A DNA stretch of 64,000 nucleotides from Culex pipiens pallens (GCF_016801865.2 NC_068939.1:179706792-179770791); one strand, 5' to 3'; counted from the first letter of the stretch, positions 1 through 10,705 are shown. A program made the numbers and translations. The notes: generated by a model not told the origin, from the letters alone.

Positions 1-54
1 ATCGCCATACCCCCCTCCCCCCCTAAAGTGTCCACGTGGTTTATGGATGGTCCC
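1..54 (-). mobile_element. Partial MITE, TIR end only
   Basis: Positions 31-54 carry CCACGTGGTTTATGGATGG followed by TCCC. This is the reverse complement of the terminal repeat of the complete copy at 60939-61080. A C-rich run precedes it, matching the G-run inside that copy. The rest of the element lies outside the window. Confidence 0.7.
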
Positions 55-450
55 TATGATTTTAATATGTATTAAAATTAAAAGAATGTATGGCTTTTTT
101 ATTTAAGAATTTAAGAATCTAAGAATTGTTTTTTTTAGCTCTTGAAATTTTAAAATTGTATAGATTTAAAATTTTTGAAGAATTTTATGATTTTAAATTC
201 TAGAATCTTAAAATTATAGAATATTAGGATAATATTTGTCATGAATTTAATATTTTAGAACTTATGATTCTTTAATATTGAATTTTCAATGTCAGAATTG
301 TCAAATTTAGGATTTCACAATTTCAGAATTACTGAACGCTTAAAATTTTAGAATTTAAAAATTATAAAATTTATGATTTGAAAATTTTAAACTCAAGAAC
401 TTTGAATTCTTTAATTTCAAAATTTTGAAATCTAGAATCTTAAAAATATG

Positions 451-720
451 GAATTCCTTGTAGTTAAAAGTAGAGAGCCTGGATCTTATTAGAGAACGGA
501 CATCTCAAACCAAAAGTACCAATCGAAGCACGAGAACTGTCAAACGGAGGTACCAATCGAGCAAAATCCTTTGTCTTATGCTCGATTGGTACCTCCGTTT
601 GACAGTTCTCGTGCTTCGATTGGTACTTTTGGTTTGAGATGTCCGTTCTCTAATAAGATCCAGGCTCTCTAGTTAAAAGTGGTTGGTACTAGCAATGGTA
701 GCCGACAGCTATAAAGTCCA
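451..720 (+). mobile_element. SINE 3' tail split by a palindromic MITE
   Basis: CCTTGTAGTTAAAAG at 456-470 and GGTACTAGCAATGGTAGCC, GACAGCTATAAA at 684-715 match the 3' part of the SINE at 47393-47618 (CCTTGTAGATTAAAGG, then GTACTAGCAAT and GGCCGACAGCTATAAA). The two halves are separated exactly by the palindromic element at 472-670. The tRNA-like head is missing, so this is a 5'-truncated copy that later took an insertion. Confidence 0.65.
472..670. mobile_element. Perfect palindromic (foldback) MITE with 10-bp TSD
   Basis: The left arm (472-562) and right arm (580-670) are exact reverse complements over 91 bp around a 17-nt loop. Ends are AGAGAGCCTGG / CCAGGCTCTCT. The flanking AGTTAAAAGT at 462-471 is repeated at 671-680, giving a clean 10-bp target-site duplication, in the range of Mutator-like elements (8-11 bp). 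Each arm also holds two copies of GTACCAATCGA. A transcript would fold into a long perfect double strand. No coding capacity. Confidence 0.9.
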
Positions 721-1602
721 CTTTGTTTTCGTTGGAATTTAAGATAAATATGTTTTTTGATTTAATATTTTAGAATTTTGACTACATAATTCTCATTACT
801 AGAATTTTTTTAATTTCCGATGTGTAAATTTAGAATTTTAAAATTTATGATCTTTTAAATGCCAGAATTCTAGAATTATAAAATTTCAAAATCTAAAAAT
901 AAGAAAAAAAAATATTTGAAAATTTTAAACTCAAGAACTTTGACTTCATTAATTTCAGAATTTTGAAGTCCAGAATCTTAAAAATATGGAATTTAAGATA
1001 AATATATTTTTGATTTAATATTTTTGAATTTTAACTATGTAATTCTCATTACTAGAATTTTTGAATTTCCGAAGTGTAAATTTAGAATTTAAAAATTTAT
1101 GATTTTTTAAATGCCAGAATTCAAGAATAATATAATTTCAGAACCTAAAAATCGTAAAACATTAGAATTATAAAATTTATGACTTAAAAATTTTTAATTT
1201 AAGAATTTTGAAATTATATGACCTTAAAATTGTAGAATTTTGAAAAAAATTAAAATTTTAAATTTAAAGATTGGGTTTTCAAGAATTTTGAAAGTTTTAT
1301 TTTGAATTCTAGAATTTCAAAATTTCAGAATTGTAAAATTTATAATTTAAAAAGTTAACTTTAAAAATTTAAATTTATAGAATATCAGAATAATAAAATG
1401 TTTAAATTTTATATTTTGGAATTCCAGAACTATAAAATTTTAAGATTTTTAAATTTTAGAAATTTAATGAATTTTAAATTTTATAATTTTACATTTCTGA
1501 ATTTTAAATTTCTTAAATTTTGAATTTAAGACTATTACAATTTTCAAATGCAAGAATTCAAAAATTTTGAAATATCAGAATCATAAAATTTAAGAATTAT
1601 AC

Positions 1603-2012
1603 AGCCGGGACCGTGGTGTAGGGGTAAGCGTGATTGCCTCTCACCCAGTCGGCCTGGGTTCGATCCCAGACGGTCCCGGTGGCATTTTTCGAGACGAGAT
1701 TTGTCTGATCACGCCTTCCGTCGGACGGGAAGTAAATGTTGGTCCCGGACTAACCTAAAAAAGGTTAGGTCGTTAGCTCAGTCCAGGTGTAGGAGTCGTC
1801 TCCCTGGGTCCTGCCTCGGTGGAGTCGCTGGTAGGCAGTTGGACTAACAATCCAAAGGTCGTCAGTTCGAATCCCGGGGTGGATGGAAGCTAAGGTGTAA
1901 AAAGAGGTTTGCAATTGCCTCAACAATCAAGCCTTCGAACACCTAGTTTCGAGTAGGAATCTCGCAATCGAGAACGCCAAGGCAATGCTGTAGAGCGAAT
2001 AATTTGATTTTT
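1603..2012 (+). mobile_element. tRNA-derived composite SINE
   Basis: 1605-1676 reads as a tRNA-like domain. GGGACCG and CGGTCCC form a 7-bp acceptor-like stem, an A-box-like GTGGTGTAGGGGTAAG is present, CTCTCAC resembles a Glu(CTC) anticodon loop, and the B box is GGGTTCGATCC. The T arm is one base off, so it is not a normal tRNA gene. A second pol III-like module follows: A-box-like TTAGCTCAGTCCAGG near 1772 and B box AGTTCGAATCC near 1863. The body ends near GCTGTAGAGCGAATAATTTG before a T run. Two tRNA-like parts recall the Twin SINEs of Culex pipiens (known family); whether this is that family is inference. Confidence 0.7.
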
Positions 2013-2949
2013 TTTTGAAAATTTATTATTTAAAAAAAGTTATTATAAAATTTTGAATTATAGAATGTCAGAATTATTTTTAAATTTAATATTTTGAAAT
2101 ACAGAATTTAAAAATTTTAGGGTTTTAAAATTTTGCAAAAAAAAAATTAAAAATTTAATTATTTCAGACTACCAAAAGTTCAGAATTTTAGAATTATAAA
2201 ATTTGTAATTTTAAATTTTAGAAATTTGAACTGCTACAATTTCAGAACTCAAGAAGATTAGAATCTGGGAATAATTTTAGCTGTCGGTTAACAAACGCTT
2301 TTGAGTTTGAAAAAGCATCAAAACTTTTCTCGGGATGATCAACTTCCGGAAAAGCTTTTAATCGGAAATTGGATTTCTTGAAAAAAATATATATTTTTTG
2401 GCTTTAACATGAGCATGAGCATGAGAGACCATATTTATTTGGCTTTAACATTCAATTTGATTACTTAAAACTTAAATCTTAATTTTAAATAAGTTTTAGG
2501 ATTTTTTTAAATTTTCTTTATAATAAACGGAACTAAGGCATTTTCTGAGCCATGGTTAAGGATAGTGCAACATTTAATAATAGAAATTTAAAAAAAAATA
2601 ATGTTTGGATGTACAATCAAACTTACAATCGGAAATTATATATTAAATATTTAACAAATTTTTTGATAATGTGCGTCGTTTTCAAATTACAGGCACTTTT
2701 TGGTAAACATTTAACAAAAGCTCCTCTGTAAGAAATATTTTTGCAAAGCTGAAAAAATACAAGCAATATTACCTTTAAGACTTTGTATTAAAACTATTCT
2801 GTTAAAAGATTTGCGAAAAATAATCCCCGTTTTGGATTTCGTTTCTTGATTATATCGATCAAGTGCATTAATCAGTATGTGAGGTGATGACGGCGAGGAA
2901 CAAACCAACAAAAAAGGGGTATTAGATAGAACTTTCACAAGATCGACAG
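2013..2949. other. AT-rich non-coding DNA
   Basis: AT-rich sequence continues to about 2300, followed by unique-looking sequence with no convincing frame on either strand. A possible splice acceptor (CATTAATCAG) lies at 2866-2875 and a second (GATCGACAG) ends at 2949. Confidence 0.5.
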
Positions 2950-3063
2950 TCTAAAAGTCATGCAATGATCAGCGAGGCAGCCAAAACGCCGCTGAAGAGT
3001 GTAGAGATTAAACAAGAAACGACCAGCTCCACCCACACAATATCGGAGCAAAATCACACGTAA
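2950..3063 (+). CDS. Possible last coding exon of a gene starting outside the window
   Basis: After an AG at 2948-2949 an open frame runs to TAA at 3061-3063. Its end reads MISEAAKTPLKSVEIKQE, then TTSSTHTISEQNHT. The composition (S/T-rich, charged, with IKQE fitting a sumoylation consensus) resembles the C-terminal tail of a regulatory protein and differs from the AT-driven frames nearby. It is followed by 1.7 kb of A/C-rich DNA typical of long insect 3'UTRs. The acceptor has a poor pyrimidine tract, and an upstream acceptor at 2875 opens a different frame. Family not recognised; chance cannot be excluded. Confidence 0.28.
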   Translation, partial: SKSHAMISEAAKTPLKSVEIKQETTSSTHTISEQNHT

Positions 3064-4730
3064 TATGTATAAACAAACAACAAAAAAACTGAAGTGACTG
3101 TTAAAGTTATGTAGACGGTCGATGAAATATGTGTGTAGAAATTATCAAATTATATGAAAGCGTCGCTTTACATAAGAGAGAAATAAAATGCACCTAAGCA
3201 GGAACATATTATTAAACTGAAAGATATTATACATTTAACAACAGAGATTAAAATCAGCATCTTTCAATGAATTAAGTGATATTTTACTGTTGATATTGTT
3301 GATTGAATTGTATTTATTACAATTATTGCAGTTAAAAGTCAGAATGAAGATGTAACTATTGGGCGGAATAAAAAAAGATTGTTACAAAGCAGAAATTCAA
3401 ACCCATAGAATAAGGCACGATTTCAGTTTCTGAATCTCTGTTATGAAAATTTTCAAACAAAACAAAAAAGCATGCATTGTTTGTCGGAGAGTGTTTTATT
3501 TATACTGTTACTCACTTGGAACGAATCCCATCTCAGATCGATAAATAGAGGAATATCGAGCAAAAAATATCACGTCTACTCACAAAACACAACTTCAGCC
3601 CTCCGTCTCTTCCAAATACACACACAATCACACAAAAGAAGAAGAAGAAGAAGCAAATCTCAGCTGCTAATCCAAATCTGTTGACTCTGAACTAAACAGA
3701 ATTTTATGCAACAAGTCATCTTTTACCTACAACAACGGACAACAACCTAAGCTGCACCTACAGCTTGCTCGTTTTCAAACGAAAGGAATAACAAAAAAAA
3801 AACTAAGTTTTAACTTTTCTAAGTGTGATATTTATCTATATACATACATATTATATACTATAGACATTAAAACAACAAAACAGAAGTAAAAATTATATTG
3901 CATATTGCAGACTTATCGATTCTATACATTACCAAAACAAGTGAAGAAACAAACTCAAGAAGAGCAAACAAAAAAAAAGAATCATTATTCGTGTTCGATC
4001 ATGTTACAATTTGAAAGTTTCATCCATATATTAAAAGAAAGAAAAGAAAAAAAAAACAAACAACAAAATCATCTCTCTAGCTGCTAACTTCAGACGTCTA
4101 ATATAAGCTAAAGGAAAGTAAAAGAAAAACTCACCGTACAAAAAATAAAATAGTCACGAATTGAAAGAACGCTAAAGCAAACACAAGAATAAACCGTGCT
4201 CCATAGAAAGAAAGCAAAAAACAAAACAAATATATCCTACTGAAAACCAGTTTAGTAAATGCAAAGCAACTTTACAGAAAGTGAATAATTTCAATATAGT
4301 TAGAATATCTTTTCAAATTTTCCACAAATGAAAAAACAAACAAAGCGCATTCAAATCTTCTAGGTGTCTGTAAAAAAAAACAATACAAAACGAAACGTAT
4401 GTGAAATTGAAAATCTTAAAAATTAAAACCAAAAAAAAGTATCGTGTACAGGAAAGCGCGCGAGCGGATTAATGCGAAGGGGGAAAAGCTAGCAAGAGTT
4501 ATAAAAATCACTAGGATTCAATCCGTTAAAGGCACAGTAAGACAGCGCAAACCTAACAGATCAAAGCTATCCTACCCACACAAGCGCGGAAGTGTTGTTT
4601 GAAGAAGCCACCTAACAAAACAACAAAAAAAAAAAAACGCGCTCTCGAATGTATCATAATTACTCCGCCTGAGGGATATTGTAGTGAAGAAAAAACTGGG
4701 GTAAAATGAGAAATAAAAAAATAAATGCAA
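3064..4730 (+). other. Possible long 3'UTR, A/C-rich
   Basis: About 1.7 kb rich in AACAAAACAAAA-type runs, with no TE signature and no long frame. Sense-strand A-richness throughout and AATAAA-type signals (for example AAATAAATGCAATACG near 4720-4737) suit a long 3'UTR transcribed rightwards. It could also be an A-rich intron. No function can be read from it. Confidence 0.3.
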
Positions 4731-5159
4731 TACGAATCCTAGCCTAGATGCGTTTCGATCATTTTAAACAAGTCCAAGATATTACAAAAAATCAGATCAA
4801 CAAAGTTTGTGTGGAGAATTGGGACGGTTCGTCGCTGTTGCATACAAGTAAAAATGGCATGCAATATGTGGAAGTTGCGAACAGCACTAACTTTCCATAC
4901 AAACTTTGGAGAAACCAGTCGGTCCTGCTTAATTATATTTGAAAAAAAAAAAAAATCATAGTTTACGTGTTTCTGGCGAACCCAAACTTCCCCTCGCTGC
5001 GCAGAAATTTTGTTGGTCGGTGTAATGTATGACGGACGAATTGTTTAAGGCCAGATTACGAATTTTCGAAAATAAATATATTGTTATTTGGAAAGTATTG
5101 AAATTTCACTCAAAACTTTTTTTTGAGAAACAAAAATTGCGATCAAAAAGTTAGTAAAA
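4731..5159. other. Intergenic, no feature seen
   Basis: A short 64-codon frame at 4748-4942 shows no recognisable protein family and ends in an A-run. Nothing else is supported. Confidence 0.4.
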
Positions 5160-5345
5160 AGTATTTTTTCCCCATGCCTTGATAAGGTCCAGCTTGTGAT
5201 GATACACTACCTTTCCTTTACTAAACTATCTTATCCAGAAGGGAAAAGATCCCCAGTTGTGTTGGTTCGATCCGGAATTCGAACCCCGATCTACCGCTTA
5301 CGAGGCGGAAGCATTACCACTGGCTACGTTGCTCGATCAAAAAGG
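5160..5345 (-). mobile_element. tRNA-derived SINE, antisense
   Basis: On the - strand from about 5340: A-box-like GTAGCCAGTGGTAATGC, an arm CCGC-CTCGTAA-GCGG (loop with a Thr-type CGT triplet), then B box GGGGTTCGAATTCC, followed by a tRNA-unrelated body that ends near GACCTTATCAAGGCATGGGG. Extra bases around the B box and the long body mark it as a SINE rather than a tRNA gene. Confidence 0.65.
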
Positions 5346-5935
5346 GCTTTTATTAAATTTGTACACCCAAAGTTAAAGAACGAGGGAATAGTCCTCACGA
5401 AAAGAAACGTGAGGAAAGTGCTATTTTGCGAGAGTATAGTCCTCTCCAGAGCAGAAAATGTCAGGGATCCTGACGCGAAAATCGGCGACGCATACACGAT
5501 TTTTTCAGATCCATTCACTGAACCGCAAAACCGTGACATAAACAAACCCGACTCAGTCGTGAGTGCCCTAGCTCACTGAGCAGCTGCAATGCGAAGCAGT
5601 AATCGACCAACGCTCATTCGACGTTGCACGCACACACATAAAGAAACACGTTTTTACACAAAAAGTTGGTATTTATGCGTGGAAATGTAATTTTGAATAT
5701 AAGTTATGGTTTTTTTTGAGTGTTTTGCACAGTCTAGAACCATCCAATTATTTAAAAATAGTCAAAATAGTGTTTAGAGAGGATTTTACGAGACAGTCAT
5801 ACGACACGAATAAAGGACAAAAGCTCGGAACTTAACCTCAAAGGTAAACAACCGAATGAACTTTTTTGACAGGTGTCAGTTCCGGCACTTAGCAATCAAA
5901 ATTATAATTTTGTTCCGTTTTGCATGGACACAAAC

Positions 5936-6165
5936 ACTCCTGCTCACGGGGCAAGGACACGGCCACGGGAATGGCCAGGAACAGACACCTACACGGCCAG
6001 AGACACGAAAACGGCCAGAAGCACGGGCACGAACACGGGCAGGGGTCCGGACAAGGACACGGTCTAGAGCACGGCCACGGGAACGACCAGGAACAGGCAA
6101 CTAAGTGGTCAGGTGCACGTACAGGAACACGGCCAGAAGCACGGACAAGCACACGGGCACTAAAA
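5936..6165. repeat. Degenerate CACGG/CCAGGA minisatellite
   Basis: About 230 bp of variants of GGACACGGCCACGGGAA and CAGAAGCACGGGCACGAAC, much more GC-rich than its surroundings. Overlapping open frames on both strands are a by-product of the repeat; no protein is proposed. Confidence 0.75.
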
Positions 6166-6360
6166 CTTTGATTATGACGTTTTGCGTAATCGGAAGCAAA
6201 TTCAAATTCAAAAAAGGTGCAGTGGTAATGCTACAGGCATAACCATCATGACGAAGAACTTCGGACACAAAAGGTAATGATTTTTTTTATAGTTTTATTA
6301 TTTGCGTTTCTTGGCCACAAAATCAATCACGAAACGGTTATTTCTTAAGATCTATTTATT

Positions 6361-6432
6361 TCTGCTCTAAGATCTTATGGTATTTCTGCTCTAAGATCTT
6401 ATGGTATTTCTGCTCTAAGATCTTATGGTATT
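6361..6432. repeat. 24-bp tandem repeat, three copies
   Basis: TCTGCTCTAAGATCTTATGG plus TATT repeats with exact 24-bp spacing at 6361, 6385 and 6409. Each unit contains the palindrome TAAGATCTTA. Confidence 0.9.
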
Positions 6433-6714
6433 TTGACGTTGGATAACGTCTAAAGTTTTGAAACGCTTCACAGCTAATCGTAATGTCAAGATTTTCGTGC
6501 CAGTTGATTTGAAATCATTTCATCAATTAAACTTTTGGCATTGAACAATTTTTTAGAAATATTTTGAAATAATAAAAAGCCATTATCAGGACTCCAATTC
6601 ATTACAGAGAGCCAGTCTGAACCATGTGTTAAAGATTTTCTTTGCGTCACAACAAATTTGAATCACATTAAACGATTTATTCCCACACATTACAAGACTT
6701 TTTTCTCGTTTTGA

Positions 6715-7030
6715 CGTTTCTACGGCGTTCTCTCTGCCTTCCTACGGCATTCGCCACCTAGATTTCTTCGTTCCACGAAATCCCAAAACGAAAATCTATT
6801 TCATTTGCGTACTCAAATCACTCTCGACAGTCTACGAGGAAGGGACGACACAGCGGCAACAAAGATAGCTGAAGGCGGAGAAGCATCGCGGCGAAGGGGC
6901 AGACCGAACCTGGAAGGGTTCAATGTTGTTCGCGATGGGGAAATGTTTTGGCAAGGCTCTTGCCAGCCATCGGCGACAGCCAAGTAAATTTCAACAGCAA
7001 GCATTAAAAAGCCCTTTTTAGGGCTCAAAT
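6715..7030 (+). pseudogene. Histone-gene-derived relic (copy of the 9.5-kb H2A relic)
   Basis: Its first ~170 bp parallel 9500-9660: TTCTCTCTGCCTTCCTAC, GCATTCGCCACC, then CTCTCGAC, then ACGAGGAAGGGACGAC. The coding part (open 6805-6987) is too diverged to assign alone. It ends with AGCCCTTTTTAGGGCT at 7010-7025, a 6-bp stem and 4-nt T loop in the shape of the metazoan histone mRNA 3' stem-loop. The reading as a decayed H2A-type gene rests on its twin at 9.5 kb plus this stem-loop. Confidence 0.5.
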
Positions 7031-7264
7031 TGATTACGAAAGAGTTATTCTCAATTTCAATAATTTCGCAATTATCGATTTATTACCCCCAGCGATTTAT
7101 TACTCAAAAAGTTCAAGATGGTATGTCAGAGACATAACCGAAAGACATAGGACCAAACATTTTGAATGAGTTTTTGGATTGCTAGTGAAATCTGGGATAA
7201 GATTATTGTATTTTGTTTCATAGATTTGTCGGCAAAATTGTCCTAAATGTTCCCCCAAGGTGAA

Positions 7265-7960
7265 CTTTCCATGAGGGCACCGGCAACTCCAGGTTGTGGC
7301 CACTACTGTCGAAATGGCCATTTGCAGGTTCAATATCAAAACAATGATTTTTGATACCCATATTGCAAAAACCCGTATGTTTCGGTTAATGTTACCCTGG
7401 GCCCAAGAGGAACCTGCTTTGAGGGCACCGGCCACTCCAGGTTGTGGCCACTACTGTCGAAATGTCAATTTTAGTTCCGTATCAAAAACCATGAATTTTG
7501 ATACCCATATTGCCACAACTCGTATGGTTCTGTAAATGTCCCCCGGGCCCCGGGAGAACCTGCTTCGAGGGCACCAACCAGTACAGGTTGTGGCCACTAC
7601 TGCCGAAATGGCCATTTTCATGTTTAGTATCAAAAACCATGAATTTTGATACCCATATTGCCAAAACTCGTATGGTTCTGTAAAAGGCCCTCCGGGCCCC
7701 GGGGGAACCTTCTTTGAGGGCACCGGCCACCCCAGGTTTTAGCCACCACTGCCGAAATGGCCATTTTCATGTTCAGTATCAAAAACCATAAATTTTGATA
7801 CCCATATTGCCAAAACTCGTATGGTTCTGTAAATGTCCCCCCAGGCCCCGGGGGAACCTTCTTTGAGGGCACCGGCCACTCCAGGTTTTGGCCACCACTG
7901 GCGTAAACAAAATCTTTGAACGAATTGGGGGAAGCTTCCTGACTGACCCGGCTGTGCATC
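7265..7960. repeat. 148-bp tandem array, about 4.7 units
   Basis: The anchor GAGGGCACCGGCCACTCCAG recurs at 7273, 7421, 7567, 7716 and 7865 (spacings 146-149 bp). Each unit contains TTTTGATACCCATATTGCC and a CCCCGGG block. The sequence is clearly related to the 141-bp array at 10.9-13.1 kb. Frames across it are repeat artefacts. Confidence 0.85.
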
Positions 7961-8170
7961 CCGGGGCCGTGACCAATTACACGAGCTCGTAGTAGATTCG
8001 TTGTACTAACCCATACAACAGGGCTACAACAATTTTCGCACAGTCTACTAGGTTAAACGATTTTACTCCACTGCCTAAAAGTTGCCTCCGCTGGTGGTTT
8101 TGCTCGTCCCCGGGTGTATCTGTAGTTAGTCGCAGTCTTTGATGGCCTTTTCAGGTGACGAATTTAGATA

Positions 8171-9103
8171 CCGTAAACCGGGGTGACTTTGATAGGATTT
8201 CAATTTGTTTTTAGAATATTTTCCAACAGGTAAGGTTTTTTTCAAGATTATTATTTTTAAAACATGTACTGGGGTAGGCCACACAAAGTCCATGCACTAT
8301 TTTGGAAAAAAAAGTTTTTTCAATAGTGTTTAGAAAAATAGTTACGTTAAAAATTCTTGGTTTTAATTCCGGGGTGACTTTGATAGTCATAGTTTTTCTT
8401 GTTAAAATCATATTTAAGATGTTCAAACTTTATTTGTACGTTAAATGTACCATCACTAAAGTAGCTGATATAGTTTGTAAGAAAAAAAATCAATGTTTAT
8501 ATTAAGTTAACTAAGTTTATAAGCTTTTTTAACAAAATACATATAAATTTTAGGTAAAATTGTTAAAAAGCCGGAATTTTGCCTGAAATTTGTTAAAAAT
8601 AGTTTTGTTTATAAAATTATCGATTTATATTGCATTTTATACTGAATTCGAAGCACGAATCACAAGTTTTCACATTTTACATGAAATTTGTTCAACTGAA
8701 TTTGCCTATAAATTTGGAGATTTTTTTTAATTGTTTTTCAAAAACACATATTTTTTATTATTTACAAACTTATTTAACCTTCTCCTAGTGGAAAATTGTC
8801 CAGAGAATTCGAAAATGCATTCCGTTTTCCGATTAAAAATCATGTTCATTGAGAAAATCATGACACTTTGAGAAGTTTAAAATAATGACTTATATCCACA
8901 TTTTCTTAACTATAGTTAACTAACTTTATAAACTTTTCAAAAATTTATGAAAAGTTCTTCATGAGGTACTTTGAACACTTCTCTACCACGGTCAGTATGT
9001 TTCTGAACCATTCCTTTCGTATTTTAATTGTACTCTTCGTTTTGCGGAAAAATCGCAAACCTATCAAAGTCACCCCGGCTATCAAAGTCACCCCGTTTTA
9101 CGG
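8171..9103 (+). mobile_element. TA-flanked MITE (CCGTAAAACGGGGTGAC family), full length
   Basis: Ends CCGTAAACCGGGGTGACTTT and, inverted, AAAGTCACCCCGTTTTACGG, flanked by TA on both sides (8169-8170, 9104-9105). 933 bp, no transposase frame. The right terminus is tandemly doubled (ATCAAAGTCACCCCG twice at about 9062-9095), and an internal copy of GGGGTGACTTTGATAG lies at 8371-8386. Other copies are at 17516-18362 and 53316-54045. A TA target suggests mobilisation by a Tc1/mariner-type transposase (inference). Confidence 0.88.
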
Positions 9104-9499
9104 TACATCAATCGAACATCCGTGGAAGGGAAACTCGACGCATCGAACCCAATCAGCGTGTACCATGAAACGGGAGTGTGTGTGTATGGTGTGTCATTCT
9201 ACGGCATTCGCACACAATTTGCCCTCTTCGGTGCTGCTCTCCGATTCTCTCTCTCTCTCTCTCTAGAAAATAAAGGTAATTTTTCAGAAGAAATCCTTCT
9301 CCGGAAGAGAGAATTTGGGGCTCTCTCTCTCCCTGCTGCTGCTGCTTCACCCGTCTGCGGCTCAGATATTATGAGCCGACCCGACTTGTTCAGCATCTCG
9401 GTGGCAACTAAGTGGAGTGGAAAGGGTAGAACGCATTTTTATACTTCTACTTCGCTATTACTTCCCCTCTTTTCACAAGCACGCAAGATTTTTTCCTCA

Positions 9500-9860
9500 T
9501 TTTGCCGTTCCTACTGCATTCTCTCTGCCTTCCTACTGCATTCGCCACCAAGATTTGATCGTTCCGCGATATGCCAAAACAAAAATCTATAAATATAGGT
9601 CGATTTGTCATTTTCGCAATCATTTCACTCTCGACTTTCAACGAGGAAGGGACGACGCGTCAGCAAATGAGGAAAGGTGAAGGCGAGAAAGCGAGAAACA
9701 CGGTAGTCTCGAGCTGGGCCGCAGTTCCCGGTCGGACGAGTCAACCAAACCGGGAATACCTGACGGCGGAGATGCTTGAGCTGAGGATAAAATTGAATCG
9801 TTCAACGTTGTTTCGATGGGCCTTTTTCTGAGCCAGTGTTTTTTGAAGGCAGCAATCGGC
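9500..9860 (+). pseudogene. Histone H2A pseudogene with TATA box
   Basis: A TATA box (TATAAATA, 9588-9595) stands about 80 bp before an H2A-like stretch. RKGEGEKARNTVVSSWAAVP then GR parallels the H2A N-terminus (GRGKGGK...SRSNRAGLQFPVGR). After a deletion, REYLTAEMLEL parallels MEYLAAEVLEL. The globular core and C-terminus are missing, no initiator Met fits, and GGGCCTTTTTCTGAGCC at 9818-9834 looks like a mutated histone 3' stem-loop. It stands beside an H3/H2B relic on the opposite strand, so this was probably part of a histone repeat unit. Known biology: replication-dependent histone genes are intronless, clustered and end in such stem-loops. Confidence 0.6.
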
Positions 9861-9933
9861 GACGGCTCCAAATTTTCGAAAAAGTTATTCTGACTTGTGC
9901 ATTTTTGCAGCAGGCGATTTTTCCCTCTCCGTG

Positions 9934-9935
<2 letters not shown>

Positions 9936-9995
<60 letters not shown>
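9936..9995. repeat. (CA)n microsatellite
   Basis: About 30 uninterrupted CA units between the H2A-like and H3/H2B-like relics. Confidence 0.97.
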
Positions 9996-9996
<1 letters not shown>

Positions 9997-10136
9997 GCGC
10001 GTATGACATTCTACCACACAGAAACAGTGGTTTCATGCTAACTCTGTGGTGAAATGATTTTTATTCGATCTTTTTTTAAATTTTTAGGGAACATTCTTAG
10101 AGGGAAATTTTGAAGGAACAACCCTTTCGTGAGATA

Positions 10137-10615
10137 TTTGGTGGCCCTGAAAAGGACCGTTTGTTTATCAAATCTTCCGCGAGGTGTAGTGCTTCATTCG
10201 GGCCGATTCTCCGGTCAACGTTGAGGAAGATGTCCATGGCTTTGGTCTGGGTCAACCTGCATCAGCACCACGTTCCTAAGTGCTACTTGCGGCGGGGCTT
10301 TTGCTTCTTGTCCGTTACACTTGCGATGGTGGAGGAGCTGCTCTTCTTCTTTCCCGAAGGTCTGCAGTGGCGATTCGTTCCGAAGTTCCGATCCTTCGGG
10401 GTGATGGCGGCCAGATTCGTTTCGTCAACCAGCGGGCTTGGCCGGTTTCCTCTCTCCTTCGGAACCTTGGCCTGTGGTTTGCTTCTCCTGCGGTGCAGCG
10501 GTTGTTCTTCGTTGTTTGTCCGTTGGCCTGCCTAGGGAAATTTTCGCCTTCTGCGCCGTCTTCTGCTGCAGCTGATGTGGCCTCGACGACGATCCAAAAA
10601 TTATGAGCTGAAGTG
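10137..10615 (-). pseudogene. Mosaic histone H3/H2B pseudogene with intact histone 3' stem-loop
   Basis: Read on the - strand. VDETNLAAITPKD (about 10430-10385) matches the H3 C-terminal EDTNLCAI...IMPKD. Then TDKKQKPRRK and VVLMQVDPD match H2B (TDKKKKRRRKES; KVLKQVHPDTG). KAMDIF and finally KHYTSRK before TGA at 10168-10170 correspond to H2B KAMSIMNSF and TKYTSSK. Internal stops, frameshifts and deletions make it non-functional. Ten bases past the stop, GGTCCTTTTCAGGGCC (10158-10143) is a perfect histone mRNA stem-loop followed by ACCA, and a purine-rich downstream element (ACGAAAGGG) follows. Finding H3 and H2B pieces fused on one strand implies deletion or recombination within a histone repeat. 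Confidence 0.68.
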
Positions 10616-10705
10616 GGGCGCAGCAGGCTGAGATTTGAGGACTGCACGCGCTTACACTCACACACACATATGTAATCGCTCGTAAATTTCGAGGTGATTC
10701 TGATA

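Larger units (their letters stand above)
55..1600. repeat. AT-rich degenerate low-complexity tract
   Basis: Mostly short shuffled words such as AAATTT, AGAATTT and TTTTGAAA, with no open frame. The same texture returns at 2013-2300 and in the NOL8-like gene intron (28.6-31.7 kb), so it may be decayed short-period satellite. It is interrupted by the SINE tail and palindromic element at 451-720. Confidence 0.7.

Noticed and set aside
1605..1676. Functional tRNA-Glu gene
   Set aside because: The T arm is off by one base, and the sequence continues into a SINE body with a second pol III-like module.
5262..5345. Functional tRNA-Thr gene on the - strand
   Set aside because: Extra bases in the T-arm region and a long tRNA-unrelated body indicate a SINE.
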